The notes under the pieces are model-generated. The model had not been told where the DNA came from. It did not search any database and saw nothing but the letters and a program-made list of their open reading frames with translations. Below, one piece after another: positions 7,226 to 16,755 of a stretch of 64,000 bases of DNA; position 1 is the first letter of the stretch, and each line of letters starts with the position of its first letter. A program made the position numbers and the translations under genes. Origin of the DNA: Mucilaginibacter gossypii (GTDB lineage: Bacteria > Bacteroidota > Bacteroidia > Sphingobacteriales > Sphingobacteriaceae); contig NZ_FNCG01000004.1 of assembly GCF_900100945.1 (NCBI RefSeq), positions 1-64,000 on the forward strand, written 5' to 3'.

Positions 7226-8509
7226 ATGAGAAGTTTCTCATTGATTCTTAAACAATTCTCAAGGTCGGTTTTACTGATTGCCGGGTTTGCTTTTTGGAGT
7301 TTATCAACTGCGTACGCGCAAACTGACGCTGCTAAAGGCGAGGCCATTTTCAAATCAAAATGTACTACCTGTCACAAAATCGACACCCGTTTAATTGGTC
7401 CGGCATTAGGTCCGCAGCTTACTCAAGAAACCGACGATAAATATCTTATCCAGTGGATTCAGAATAACCAGGCGCTGATTGCTGCTAAAAACCCTAAGGC
7501 ACTCAAAATTTATAATGAGTATAACCAGTCGGGCATGACCGTATTTGCTGACCTTAGCGATGCTGATGTAGGTAATATTATAACCTACGTTCGTGCTACC
7601 TGGAAAGACATGCAGGCTAAACCTGCAGGCGGTGCTACCGCTGCTCCGGGTGCGAAAGTTGAAAGCGGCCCGAGCGATATGGTTGTTTACGGTTTGATCG
7701 GTATTATCGTTATCGCTTTCATCGTTATCCTGGTACTAAACAGGGTAGTAGGTTCTTTAGAGCGCATTTTGCTTAAAAACAAAGATCTTATTATTGAAGA
7801 CGAGGTTGTTACTCCGGAAGGTGCTGTAGCGGTTGATGCTAAAAAGGAATTTATCACTAAGATCCTTAAAAACAAAAAACTGGTATTCTTTATATTGGTT
7901 GCCGGTACTGTTGCAATGTGCAGCTGGGGTTGGGTTACTTTATGGAACACCAACGTTCACCAGGGTTACCAGCCGGTGCAACCTATTAAATACTCGCACG
8001 AGTTACACGCCGGTATCATGAAAATTGATTGCCAGTACTGTCACTCAGGTGCATACAAGTCAAAAAATGCTTCTATCCCTTCATTAAACGTGTGTATGAA
8101 CTGCCACAAGGTTGTTAAAACCGAATCGGAAGAGATTCACAAGATTTATGATGCTTTGGGTTACGATCCAAAAACACAGAAGTATGACAGCACCGCGGCT
8201 AAACCAATTCAGTGGGTACGTATCCACAACCTGCCCGACCTGGCTTACTTTAACCACTCACAACACGTAAAAGTTGGCGGGATTAAATGTCAGCAGTGCC
8301 ACGGCCCGGTACAGGAAATGAAAGAGGTTTACCAATACTCTCCGCTTACCATGAAATGGTGTATCCAATGCCACAAACGTACCGAAGTTAACGGTAAAGG
8401 CAATGCTTACTATGACAGCATCCTGGCTGCACACGATAAGATCAAGAAAGGTGAGAAAGTTACAGCCGCCGTATTGGGTGGTATCGAGTGCGGTAAGTGT
8501 CACTATTAA
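7226..8509 (+). CDS. actA: Alternative complex III subunit A, multihaem cytochrome c with extra N-terminal monohaem domain
   Basis: ActA is the periplasmic multihaem c-type cytochrome of alternative complex III (ACIII), the quinol oxidase that replaces bc1. This 427-residue version has a signal peptide (cleavage near 'AYAQ', residue 31). A class I monohaem domain comes first, with C46-x2-C49-H50 ('KCTTCHKID') and a likely Met ligand in 'NQSGMTVF'. Two hydrophobic helices follow (about 158-178 and 220-240), then a domain with five CxxCH motifs (CQYCH, CMNCH, CQQCH, CIQCH, CGKCH). Known ActA proteins are described as pentahaem, so the leading monohaem domain is an extra module. It is the first gene of the act operon; actB starts 36 bp downstream. 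Haems are attached on the periplasmic side. Confidence 0.93.
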   Translation: MRSFSLILKQFSRSVLLIAGFAFWSLSTAYAQTDAAKGEAIFKSKCTTCHKIDTRLIGPALGPQLTQETDDKYLIQWIQNNQALIAAKNPKALKIYNEYNQSGMTVFADLSDADVGNIITYVRATWKDMQAKPAGGATAAPGAKVESGPSDMVVYGLIGIIVIAFIVILVLNRVVGSLERILLKNKDLIIEDEVVTPEGAVAVDAKKEFITKILKNKKLVFFILVAGTVAMCSWGWVTLWNTNVHQGYQPVQPIKYSHELHAGIMKIDCQYCHSGAYKSKNASIPSLNVCMNCHKVVKTESEEIHKIYDALGYDPKTQKYDSTAAKPIQWVRIHNLPDLAYFNHSQHVKVGGIKCQQCHGPVQEMKEVYQYSPLTMKWCIQCHKRTEVNGKGNAYYDSILAAHDKIKKGEKVTAAVLGGIECGKCHY

Positions 8510-8545
8510 TAAAAAGAATTTAGCATTACAGTTTATACAGCTTAA

Positions 8546-11500
8546 ATGGACAGCAATAAAAAATACTGGAAAGGTTTAGAAGAACTAAACAGAACACCAG
8601 AATTTGTTGAGAAAAATAAGAACGAATTTGCAGAGCCAATTCCTATCGAGGAAGTGCTTAGCGGATCTGGTTTATCAGCTAAAACTCCACGCCGCGACTT
8701 TTTAAAAGCGCTTGGCTTTGGTGTTGGTGCGGTTACATTGGCAGCTTGTCAGAAAGTGCCGGTGCATAAATCAATTCCGTACCTGATCAAACCTGAAGAG
8801 GTTACCCCGGGTGTGGCTAACTATTACTCTTCAAGCTATGAAGGTCAGGCTATTTTGGTTAAAACCCGAGAAGGTCGTCCTATCAAAGTAGAAGGTAACC
8901 CTAACGATGTGTTTTCAAAAGGTGGTTTAAGCGCCCAGGCCCAGGCTTCGGTACTTGACCTGTATGATGTTAACCGTTTAAAAGACCCTAAGTTAAAAGG
9001 TGTCGAAGCAGGTTGGGCCGAGGTTGATGCTTATGTAATGAAAGAGCTTGCAGCTGTTGCTGCATCAGGCAAAGGTATCCGTTTGGTTACTTCTACTGTA
9101 TACAGCCCTTCAACCTTAGCAGTTATTGCCGAGTTCATCGCTAAATACCCTACTACAAAACATATCAATTATGATGCGGTTTCCTACACCGGTATCATTC
9201 AGGCTAATCAAAACAGTTTTGGTAAAGCAGTATTGCCTCACTACAATTTTGATAAAGCCGATGTAATTGTAAGCTTTGGTGCTGATTTCTTAGGTACATG
9301 GATCTCTGGCGAAGAATTTACCCGCCAGTACGTTTCAAACCGTAACAGCAAATCGCTGGCCAACAAAAAAATGTCTCGTCATATTCAGTTTGAAACTGGT
9401 ATGAGCATGACCGGTACTAACGCCGATGCCCGTATCACTACCAAACCATCTGAAATTGGCGTTGCATTAATAAACCTTTACAATGCAATCTCTGGTACTA
9501 CTTTACCTGGTTCAAAAGCAACCGGCAACAAAAAGGTGGATACCGCTATCCAGTTAGCCGCTAAAGAATTAGTAGCAGCTAAAGGAAAAGCATTGGTTGT
9601 TTCAGGTTCAAACGATGTTGCTACACAAGTATTGGTAAACGCTATCAACTCATTGTTAGGTAGCTACGGTACTACTATCGATTTGGATAACCCATCAAAA
9701 CAATACGCTGGTAACGATGCTGCATTTGTTGAGTTTGTAAGCGAAGTAAAACGTGGTGATGTTGGTGCAGTATTATTTTTGAATGCTAACCCTGCTTACG
9801 ATTATTACAAAAATGATGAGTTTAAAGCAGCGTTGAAAAACGTTCGTTTAACAGTATCATTTGCTGATCATGACGACGAGACAGCTTTATTAGCTACCGT
9901 TAACGCTCCAAACCACCATTATTTAGAGACGTGGGGCGATGCTAACGCTGTTGAAGGTTACTACACAGTAGTACAGCCAACAATTAATCCGGTTTACAAC
10001 ACCCGCCAGGCAGAGCACAGCTTACTGGTTTGGATGGAAAACCCTATAAAAGATTACTACACTTACGTGCGCAAAACCTGGGATTCGGGTTTGTTGGCAA
10101 AAGGAGGCTTGTCTGGTCAAAAAGGCTGGGAAACCTTGTTGCAAACAGGTATGATTATAGCTGCTCCAGCAACCGCAGGCGCTTACAGCTTTAGCCTTGA
10201 CCTTGCCGGTGTAACCCAAAAAATATTAACCCAAAGCAAAGCTGTTGCCGCTGATGGTGACAAATTTGAATTACAGCTTTATGTAAGCCAGGCTATAGGT
10301 GATGGTAAACGTGCCAACAACCCATGGTTGCAGGAACTTCCTGATCCGGTTTCAAAAGTTACCTGGGATAACTTTGCTGCCATGTCAATTTCTGATATGA
10401 AGAAATTGAAACTGGAAGAAGGTGATGTGATCAAAATCGAAGCTAACGGTTACTCAGTTGAGTTACCGGTATTAGCCCAGCCTGGTCAAACTCAGGGAAC
10501 TTTATCTGTTGCTGTAGGCTATGGCCGTACAAATGCTGGCCCGGTTGGTAACTACGTTGGTAAAAATGCTTTCCCATTCTTTAGCTTAAGTAATGGTACT
10601 TTCCAAACTGCTGCTGTAGCATCATTCAAATCGGCTGGTTACAAATCGCCGCTTGCGCAAACACAAACCCACCACTCGTACGAGGGCAGGAGCGTGATCC
10701 GCGAGGCTACTTTTGTTGAATACAAAAAGAACCCTGCTGCGGGAAGCGGTAATGAGCACGGTCGTAAAGATTACAACGCTGAATCGCTTTGGGATAACCA
10801 CGATCGCCCTGTTTATGACTGGGTAATGGCTATCGACCTTAACGCTTGTACCGGTTGCGGTGCCTGTGTGGTTGCATGTTCTGCAGAAAATAACATCCCG
10901 GTTGTAGGTAAAGATGAGGTTTCACGTCGTCGTGAAATGCACTGGATCCGTATCGACCGCTACTATAGCTACAATGACCATGGCAACAGCGAAGAAGCAG
11001 TTACCAAAGAAAAGGAAATTGATAAGCTTGAGAACTTTGACAATGTATCGGTTGTTCACCAGCCAATGCTTTGTCAGCACTGTGACCACGCACCTTGTGA
11101 AACTGTGTGCCCGGTATTAGCTACCGTTCACTCGTCAGAAGGTTTAAACCACATGGCTTACAACCGTTGCGTAGGTACACGTTATTGCGCTAACAACTGT
11201 CCGTTCAAAGTACGTCGCTTTAACTGGTTCAACTACTGGAACGATGCACGTTTTGATAACTACCTGCAAGGTGAGCATACACAATTAGTACTTAACCCGG
11301 ATGTGGTTACACGTTTCCGTGGTGTTATGGAAAAATGCTCAATGTGTATCCAACGCATCCAGGCTGGTAAACTGAAAGCTAAAATTGAAAAACGCCCGCT
11401 TAAAGATGGCGAAATCAAAATGGCTTGTCAGCAAACATGTTCTGCCAACGCTATCGTATTCGGTAACAGGAATGATCCTAACTCTGAAGTTTCAAAAGCA

Positions 11501-11608
11501 CTTGCAAGCGAAAGAACTTACTACGTGCTTGAAGAACTTAACGTACAACCAGGTATTGGTTACCAGACAAAAGTTAGAAATATAATAGAAACTGAAGCTC
11601 AGGCATAA
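8546..11608 (+). CDS. actB: Alternative complex III subunit B, fused molybdopterin-oxidoreductase-like and iron-sulphur protein
   Basis: ActB (1020 residues) is the electron-transferring periplasmic subunit of ACIII. The N-terminus carries a twin-arginine motif 'TPRRDFLKALGFG' (R49-R50) followed by a lipobox-like 'LAACQK' with C68, so a Tat-exported lipoprotein is plausible. Residues about 80-650 resemble a molybdopterin oxidoreductase; in characterised ACIII this part binds no molybdenum cofactor. The C-terminal ferredoxin-like part (about 768-970) has four cysteine groups: 'CTGCGACVVAC' from C768, 'CQHCDHAPCETVC', 'CVGTRYCANNC', and 'CSMC' with 'CQQTC' near C961. These fit three [4Fe-4S] and one [3Fe-4S] cluster as known for the family. 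It lies between actA and actC, 26 bp before the latter. Confidence 0.94.
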   Translation: MDSNKKYWKGLEELNRTPEFVEKNKNEFAEPIPIEEVLSGSGLSAKTPRRDFLKALGFGVGAVTLAACQKVPVHKSIPYLIKPEEVTPGVANYYSSSYEGQAILVKTREGRPIKVEGNPNDVFSKGGLSAQAQASVLDLYDVNRLKDPKLKGVEAGWAEVDAYVMKELAAVAASGKGIRLVTSTVYSPSTLAVIAEFIAKYPTTKHINYDAVSYTGIIQANQNSFGKAVLPHYNFDKADVIVSFGADFLGTWISGEEFTRQYVSNRNSKSLANKKMSRHIQFETGMSMTGTNADARITTKPSEIGVALINLYNAISGTTLPGSKATGNKKVDTAIQLAAKELVAAKGKALVVSGSNDVATQVLVNAINSLLGSYGTTIDLDNPSKQYAGNDAAFVEFVSEVKRGDVGAVLFLNANPAYDYYKNDEFKAALKNVRLTVSFADHDDETALLATVNAPNHHYLETWGDANAVEGYYTVVQPTINPVYNTRQAEHSLLVWMENPIKDYYTYVRKTWDSGLLAKGGLSGQKGWETLLQTGMIIAAPATAGAYSFSLDLAGVTQKILTQSKAVAADGDKFELQLYVSQAIGDGKRANNPWLQELPDPVSKVTWDNFAAMSISDMKKLKLEEGDVIKIEANGYSVELPVLAQPGQTQGTLSVAVGYGRTNAGPVGNYVGKNAFPFFSLSNGTFQTAAVASFKSAGYKSPLAQTQTHHSYEGRSVIREATFVEYKKNPAAGSGNEHGRKDYNAESLWDNHDRPVYDWVMAIDLNACTGCGACVVACSAENNIPVVGKDEVSRRREMHWIRIDRYYSYNDHGNSEEAVTKEKEIDKLENFDNVSVVHQPMLCQHCDHAPCETVCPVLATVHSSEGLNHMAYNRCVGTRYCANNCPFKVRRFNWFNYWNDARFDNYLQGEHTQLVLNPDVVTRFRGVMEKCSMCIQRIQAGKLKAKIEKRPLKDGEIKMACQQTCSANAIVFGNRNDPNSEVSKALASERTYYVLEELNVQPGIGYQTKVRNIIETEAQA

Positions 11609-11634
11609 ATTTTTATATACAGAGATTAAGATAT

Positions 11635-13107
11635 ATGGCATCTCATAGTGAATCAATAATAAGGGAACCGTTAATTACGGGTAAGGACATCACGTATGCA
11701 AAAATTACGAATGATGTATTACGCCCTGTAGAAAATATGCCGGGTAAAGCCTGGTGGATCGGCTTTAGTGTAGCCTCGCTTGGCGCCTCGCTTTGGGTTT
11801 TCGCAATCAGCTGGACCTTCTGGTTCGGTTTGGGCGAATGGGGCCTGAACAAAACAGTAGGATGGGCCTGGGACATTACCGGTTTCGTATGGTGGGTAGG
11901 TATCGGTCACGCCGGTACGCTTATCTCGGCGGTATTGTTACTGTTCCGTCAAAACTGGCGTAACTCTATCAACCGCTCGGCCGAAGCGATGACAATCTTC
12001 GCGGTAATTTGTGCGGCTACTTATATCGCCGCTCACATGGGCCGTCCGTGGATGGCTGTTTATTCATTACCGTTGCCAAACCAATACGGCTCGTTATGGG
12101 TAAACTGGAACTCACCGCTTATCTGGGACGTATTTGCGATCTCAACATACTTCTCGGTTTCATTGGTATTCTGGTACACAGGTTTATTGCCTGATATCGC
12201 TACCATCCGTGACCGTGCACAAGGTATCCGCCGCCGTATCTACTCGGTATTGTCATTCGGCTGGACAGGTTCAGTTAAAACCTGGCAACGTTTTGAAACA
12301 GTATCATTGATCCTGGCAGGTGTTTCAACCCCACTGGTACTTTCGGTACACACCATCGTATCAATGGACTTTGCAACTTCATTGGAACCGGGATGGCACA
12401 CTACCATCTTCCCTCCATACTTCGTTGCAGGTGCGATCTTCTCGGGTTTCGCCATGGTACAAACCCTGTTGCTTATTGCACGTAAGGTTTTAGGTCTGGA
12501 AAACTACATCACCATGTTCCACATCGAATCGATGAACAAAATCATCATGTTAACAGGTTCGATAGTAGGTGTGGCTTACTTAACAGAGTTGTTCATCGCT
12601 TTCTACTCTCAAAACGAGTATGAGCAATATGCTTTCGCAAACCGTATAGCCGGTCCGTACTGGTGGGCTTACTGGAGCATGATGACCTGTAACGTAATTA
12701 CCCCTCAGCTGTTCTGGTTCAAAAAGATCCGTACCAACATTCCGTTGTCATGGGTATTATCAATTGTGGTTAACATCGGTATGTGGTTTGAGCGTTTCGT
12801 AATTATCGTAACCTCACTGCACCGCGACTTTATACCATCAAGCTGGGCTATGTTCTATCCAACCTGGGTTGACGTAAGTGTGTTCATCGGTTCAATCGGT
12901 GTATTCTTTACCATGTTCCTGTTGTTCATCAGGGTATTACCTTCTGTGGCTATGGCCGAGGTGAAATTACTGTTGAAAAGCTCAAGCGAGCAGGCTAAGA
13001 AGAAACTTATGGACGAAGGCCATGTTGTACCGGCCGAAGCAGAATTTTACATCGCTTCGCTGGAGAAATTTGATAGTGTTGAACAGTCTGAATACTTAAA
13101 AGCATAA
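11635..13107 (+). CDS. actC: Alternative complex III subunit C, NrfD/PsrC-type membrane protein
   Basis: ActC is the NrfD/PsrC-like integral membrane subunit that carries the quinol site of ACIII. The 490-residue sequence has roughly ten transmembrane helices, starting near 'AWWIGFSVASLGASLWVFAI'. NrfD-type hallmarks are visible: 'GHAGTLISAVLLLFRQNWR' and 'NRSAEAMTIFAV', followed by 'HMGRPWMAVYSLPLPNQYG' and 'NWNSPLIWDVFAISTYFSVS'. The C-terminal tail (about 440-490) is charged and cytoplasmic. It follows actB and precedes actD by five bases, so translation is likely coupled. It is paralogous to ActF in the same operon. Confidence 0.95.
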   Translation: MASHSESIIREPLITGKDITYAKITNDVLRPVENMPGKAWWIGFSVASLGASLWVFAISWTFWFGLGEWGLNKTVGWAWDITGFVWWVGIGHAGTLISAVLLLFRQNWRNSINRSAEAMTIFAVICAATYIAAHMGRPWMAVYSLPLPNQYGSLWVNWNSPLIWDVFAISTYFSVSLVFWYTGLLPDIATIRDRAQGIRRRIYSVLSFGWTGSVKTWQRFETVSLILAGVSTPLVLSVHTIVSMDFATSLEPGWHTTIFPPYFVAGAIFSGFAMVQTLLLIARKVLGLENYITMFHIESMNKIIMLTGSIVGVAYLTELFIAFYSQNEYEQYAFANRIAGPYWWAYWSMMTCNVITPQLFWFKKIRTNIPLSWVLSIVVNIGMWFERFVIIVTSLHRDFIPSSWAMFYPTWVDVSVFIGSIGVFFTMFLLFIRVLPSVAMAEVKLLLKSSSEQAKKKLMDEGHVVPAEAEFYIASLEKFDSVEQSEYLKA

Positions 13108-13112
13108 TACTA

Positions 13113-13649
13113 ATGAGTAGCACTAAATATATATTAGGCGTTTTTGATGATCCCGATGAAATGATGCACGGGATTGATAAGCTGCAAAAGAACAGCGTAC
13201 CTATTTATGACGTTTATACGCCTATGCCTATCCACGGTATTGAGGCTAAATTGAACATTAAGGATTCGCGTTTAGGTTATGCAGCATTTATGTTCGGTTG
13301 TTTGGGCGGTACCATTATGTTCAGCATGGTTTATTATATGCTTGTTCATGATTGGCCTATCAATATCGGTGGTAAAAACTTCTTTGCTATCCCGGATTTT
13401 ATCCCGGTTACATTTGAGTGGACGGTATTATGGACCTCATTTGGTATGACCTTTACTTTCTTCTTCGCAAGTCACCTTTTCCCGGGCCGTGCGCCAAGGG
13501 TAATGGACCTGCGTGCAACTGATGATAAGTTTGTAATAGCGATCAATGCTAAAGGAAACATTTCTCACGATGATATAACTAATTTACTAAAAGAAGCGGG
13601 CGCTACAGAAGTTAAGCATAACGACAGAAAATATGTTAGCTATGAATAA
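13113..13649 (+). CDS. actD: Alternative complex III subunit D (DUF3341)
   Basis: This 178-residue protein is the DUF3341 subunit of ACIII. A soluble N-terminal ferredoxin-fold-like stretch 'ILGVFDDPDEMMHGIDKLQ' leads into 'YDVYTPMPIHGIEAKLNIK', the family hallmark. Two transmembrane helices follow (about 62-85 and 105-130: 'LGYAAFMFGCLGGTIMFSMV' and 'WTVLWTSFGMTFTFFFASHL'). The C-terminal tail repeats an alpha/beta pattern ('DDKFVIAINAKGNISHDDIT'). ActD binds no cofactor in known complexes and contacts the other membrane subunits. The 3' end overlaps the start of actE by several bases. Confidence 0.94.
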   Translation: MSSTKYILGVFDDPDEMMHGIDKLQKNSVPIYDVYTPMPIHGIEAKLNIKDSRLGYAAFMFGCLGGTIMFSMVYYMLVHDWPINIGGKNFFAIPDFIPVTFEWTVLWTSFGMTFTFFFASHLFPGRAPRVMDLRATDDKFVIAINAKGNISHDDITNLLKEAGATEVKHNDRKYVSYE

Positions 13650-14217
13650 AATTAAAATATTAGGAACAATTGTTACTATTATCGCTGCTTCGATAATTTT
13701 TACATCGTGCAAGGATAAAAGGAGTACCGGCTGGGAGTATGCACCTAATATGTACGAGCATTTGGCATACGATCCGGATCAGAAAAATAATAATTTTAAA
13801 GATGGTAAAACCGCTCAGTTACCACCTGCCGGAACTATCCCGGTTGGCTTTACCAAATTTGATTATCCAAATACCAAAGAAGGTTATGAATTAGCCAGTG
13901 TTGAGGTTAAATCTGTACTGGCACAAACTCAGGCTAATTACGCCGAAGGTAAGATTTTGTTTGAGCACTTTTGCTCACCTTGCCATGGTGTTAACGGTCA
14001 GGGTGACGGTTTAGTGGTACAGCACGGTTATCCGGCTCCTCCATCATATTCAAAAGGCCAGTCATCACGCGGTGGTAACATGAAAGACCTTACAGACGGT
14101 AAAATTTATCATACCATTACTTACGGTGTAAATGCTATGGGTTCATACGCTTCTCAGCTTGCTCCCGAAGAACGCTGGAAAGTGATCATGTATGTTCACC
14201 ATTTACAAACCTTATAA
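13642..14217 (+). CDS. actE: Alternative complex III subunit E, monohaem cytochrome c lipoprotein
   Basis: ActE is the monohaem cytochrome c of ACIII, anchored to the membrane as a lipoprotein. From the ATG at 13642 it has 191 residues: 'MNKIKILGTIVTIIAASI' followed by 'IFTSCKDK', giving lipid-modified C23. The haem motif is C111-SP-C114-H115 ('CSPCHGVNGQGDG'), and the axial Met is probably in 'GVNAMGSYASQL'. Upstream in-frame ATG 13633 is also possible, but 13642 gives the typical signal peptide. Either way the gene overlaps the end of actD (stop at 13647-13649), implying coupled translation. With ActA's six motifs, the complex here could carry seven c-type haems. Confidence 0.92.
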   Translation: MNKIKILGTIVTIIAASIIFTSCKDKRSTGWEYAPNMYEHLAYDPDQKNNNFKDGKTAQLPPAGTIPVGFTKFDYPNTKEGYELASVEVKSVLAQTQANYAEGKILFEHFCSPCHGVNGQGDGLVVQHGYPAPPSYSKGQSSRGGNMKDLTDGKIYHTITYGVNAMGSYASQLAPEERWKVIMYVHHLQTL

Positions 14218-14230
14218 GAAAAAGATATTA

Positions 14231-15499
14231 ATGAAGACTCATAATAATTTTGACGGGCAATACGAATTTGTCGGCAAAGCCAAAACATGGAGCTTAATAT
14301 GCATCGTGATTGGTTTGGTTGCCATACTTGGTGGCTTTGCGCTTGGCTACGCTGAGCGTACCTTTGCCAACCTGTTGCTAATGACCTATTACTTTGCAGC
14401 GGTTTGTATGTGCGGTATTTTCTTTTGCGCCGTGCAATATGCAGCACAAGCTGGTTGGTCTGCATCAATGATCAGGATTCCACAAGCTTTTGGTAAAGTT
14501 TTACCGATAGCAGCAATTACCCTTATTGTGGTAGTTATCGCAGGGTTTTCATTAACACATACAGTAACCAATGAAGAAGGTAAGCAGGTTGTAGCTCCTT
14601 ACTTGTACAAAATTTGGGCTGCTGCCGGTGTTACTGATCCTCATAACGAAAATTACAACGCCATTATAGCTGGCAAAGCCGGTTACATGAATAAAGTTGG
14701 ATTTATAATCCGTTTAATTTGCTTCCTTGGTTCATATTGCATATTTGGTCGTTTATTGGCTAAATATTCAGAAGCGGAAGATGATTTGGGCGGCATGTTC
14801 TACTACAAAAAGAGCTTTAACATGTCATGCTTATTCCTGGTGATCTTTGGTTTTACTACACCAATATACGCTTTCGATACCATCATGTCATTAGAAGCAG
14901 AATGGTTCTCAACTATGTTTGGTTGGTATAACTTCGCAGCAATGTGGGTTAGCGGTTTATCTGTTATTACACTTACATTAATCAGGTTAAAACGTATTGG
15001 TTACTTTGAATGGGTTTCAGAAGATCATATGCATAGCTTAACCAAGTTTATCTTCGGTTTCTCTATCTTCTGGACTTACGTATGGTTTGCTCAGTTCTTA
15101 TTGATTTACTATGCTAACATGCCTGAGGAAACAGTTTACTTCTTTAAACGCTGGGAGCCTGAGTTTAAACCTTGGTTCTGGATCAACATCGTAGTAAATT
15201 TCCTTACTCCGTTATTAGTGTTGATGTCACGTGACTCTAAACGTATCTATCGTACTGTTGAGATTATGTGTATTATCTTGATTGTTGGTCACTGGTTAGA
15301 TTACTTTATGATGATCATGCCTGGTACAGTTGGTCCAACTTCATCGTGGTTAACTGAGATTGGCCCGATTGAGATAGGCGTGTTCTTAGGTTTCGGAGGT
15401 TTATTTACCTTCACTGCGATGACTGCTTTAACCAAGTTCAAATCGTTGGTTCCTAAAAAACACCCGTTCTTACAGGAAAGCCTTCATCATCACATATAA
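14231..15499 (+). CDS. actF: Alternative complex III subunit F, NrfD-like quinol-binding-family membrane protein
   Basis: ActF is the second NrfD/PsrC-like membrane subunit of ACIII. I chose the ATG at 14231 ('MKTHNNFDGQYEFVGKAKTW', 422 residues); the longer frame from 14192 would overlap the end of actE and add an atypical basic stretch. About ten transmembrane helices are visible, starting 'WSLICIVIGLVAILGGFALG', with a loop 'DPHNENYNAIIAGKAGYMNK' between the third and fourth. Family motifs include 'FNMSCLFLVIFGFTTPIYAF', 'DTIMSLEAEWFSTMFGWYNF' and 'WFAQFLLIYYANMPEETVYF'. The start lies 13 bp after actE's stop. The coxB gene follows 48 bp downstream, so ACIII and the oxidase are probably made from one transcript. 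Confidence 0.94.
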   Translation: MKTHNNFDGQYEFVGKAKTWSLICIVIGLVAILGGFALGYAERTFANLLLMTYYFAAVCMCGIFFCAVQYAAQAGWSASMIRIPQAFGKVLPIAAITLIVVVIAGFSLTHTVTNEEGKQVVAPYLYKIWAAAGVTDPHNENYNAIIAGKAGYMNKVGFIIRLICFLGSYCIFGRLLAKYSEAEDDLGGMFYYKKSFNMSCLFLVIFGFTTPIYAFDTIMSLEAEWFSTMFGWYNFAAMWVSGLSVITLTLIRLKRIGYFEWVSEDHMHSLTKFIFGFSIFWTYVWFAQFLLIYYANMPEETVYFFKRWEPEFKPWFWINIVVNFLTPLLVLMSRDSKRIYRTVEIMCIILIVGHWLDYFMMIMPGTVGPTSSWLTEIGPIEIGVFLGFGGLFTFTAMTALTKFKSLVPKKHPFLQESLHHHI

Positions 15500-15547
15500 T
15501 AATTATTACATTTGCACCATATACAGAATACCAAACAGCTTACTAAA

Positions 15548-16735
15548 ATGGGATTCAGAAAACTAATAAATTCTAAAAAACTACTATCGTTCTTCGCTGC
15601 GTTTATGCTCCTGGGCACAAACCTGCTGATGGCGCAAACTGCGGCAGGTGCTGCTCCGGGCCAGGAAGAGGCCCCTAAGGTTGACTGGACCGGGATTGCG
15701 TATTATGTGCTTATATTTTTCCTGATCTGCTTAGGCGTCGCCATTGTTGGTAAAATCCTCAAGATCTACGATCTTACTTTAAAGATGCAAGGCAAAAAAG
15801 GCATTAAGTGGAATACCGTGATGGCTGTAATTTGTATTGTTTTCCTTTTTGTAGGTTTATACGGTGCTTACTGGTCATTCACCGAACAGGGCAGTATGAC
15901 ATTGCCGGAAGCCGCTTCGGCTCATGGCGTTAAAATAGATGAGATGTTTACCGTCACCACTGTTTTAACAATGATAGTATTTTTTGTTACCCAGATCCTG
16001 CTGTTTACATTCCTGTTCCAATACCGTCATTCTGATAAACGTCGTGCACACTTCCTGCCTCACAATAATACCATCGAAAAAGTTTGGACAATTGCACCTG
16101 CTATCGTTCTGACTATCCTGGTTGTGTTTGGTTTCTTTACCTGGCAGAAGATCATGAACAGCGAAAACCTTAAAGATGATATCAATATCGATGTAACCGG
16201 TCACCAGTTTGCCTGGGAATTGCGTTACCCTGGTAAAGATGGTGTATTAGGCCCCAAAGATTTCCGTTTGGTTACAGGCGCTAACTTGTTAGGTGTTAAC
16301 TTTAAAAAGAAAAGCAGTTTTGATGACTTGAAGGTTGATACTATGTATCTGCCGGTTAACAAATCAATCAGGCTGAATATCCTTGCACAGGACGTGATCC
16401 ATAGCGTTTATATGCCTCACTTCAGGGTTCAGTTGAACGCGGTACCTGGTTTACCAACCTTCTTTAAATTTACCCCGACTATTACTACCGCAGAAATGCG
16501 TACCAAATTAGACGACCCTAAATTTGAATATACCCTTTACTGCAACAAAATATGCGGTGGAAGCCATTACAACATGCAAAAAGTTGTACGTGTTGTTTCT
16601 GAAGCCGAATATCAGTCATGGCTGTCAAGGCAAAAGCCTTACCTCAATGATGCTTTAAGAAAAGAGCTTCATTTTGCGGCAGCAAACAACGAGCAAAGCG
16701 GTGCTTCAACAAATAGGTTAGCGTTAAATAATTAA
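15548..16735 (+). CDS. coxB: Cytochrome c oxidase subunit II
   Basis: Subunit II of the aa3/caa3-type oxidase, carrying the CuA electron-entry site. From the ATG at 15548 it has 395 residues: a signal peptide ('SFFAAFMLLGTNLLMAQ'), a helix at about 45-70, two further helices of the family hairpin ('TVLTMIVFFVTQILLFTFLF' and 'TIAPAIVLTILVVFGFFTWQ'), then the periplasmic cupredoxin domain. CuA ligands are C332-x3-C336-x3-H340-x2-M343 ('CNKICGGSHYNM') plus the earlier His in 'DVIHSVYMPHF'. Position 334 is Lys instead of the common Glu; that ligand is a backbone carbonyl, so CuA should still form. No cytochrome c domain is fused to the C-terminus, so electrons probably come from ACIII haems. It is followed by ctaD after 20 bp. 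Confidence 0.95.
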   Translation: MGFRKLINSKKLLSFFAAFMLLGTNLLMAQTAAGAAPGQEEAPKVDWTGIAYYVLIFFLICLGVAIVGKILKIYDLTLKMQGKKGIKWNTVMAVICIVFLFVGLYGAYWSFTEQGSMTLPEAASAHGVKIDEMFTVTTVLTMIVFFVTQILLFTFLFQYRHSDKRRAHFLPHNNTIEKVWTIAPAIVLTILVVFGFFTWQKIMNSENLKDDINIDVTGHQFAWELRYPGKDGVLGPKDFRLVTGANLLGVNFKKKSSFDDLKVDTMYLPVNKSIRLNILAQDVIHSVYMPHFRVQLNAVPGLPTFFKFTPTITTAEMRTKLDDPKFEYTLYCNKICGGSHYNMQKVVRVVSEAEYQSWLSRQKPYLNDALRKELHFAAANNEQSGASTNRLALNN

Positions 16736-16755
16736 TAAAGATAAGAAATAGAGAT

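Noticed and set aside
8546..11608. ActB as an active molybdenum enzyme
   Set aside because: The position in the act operon and fusion to the iron-sulphur part identify it as the ACIII subunit, which in characterised complexes has no molybdenum cofactor.
14192..14230. Earlier start for actF
   Set aside because: It would overlap actE by 26 bp and add a basic leader; the ATG at 14231 gives the usual N-terminus.
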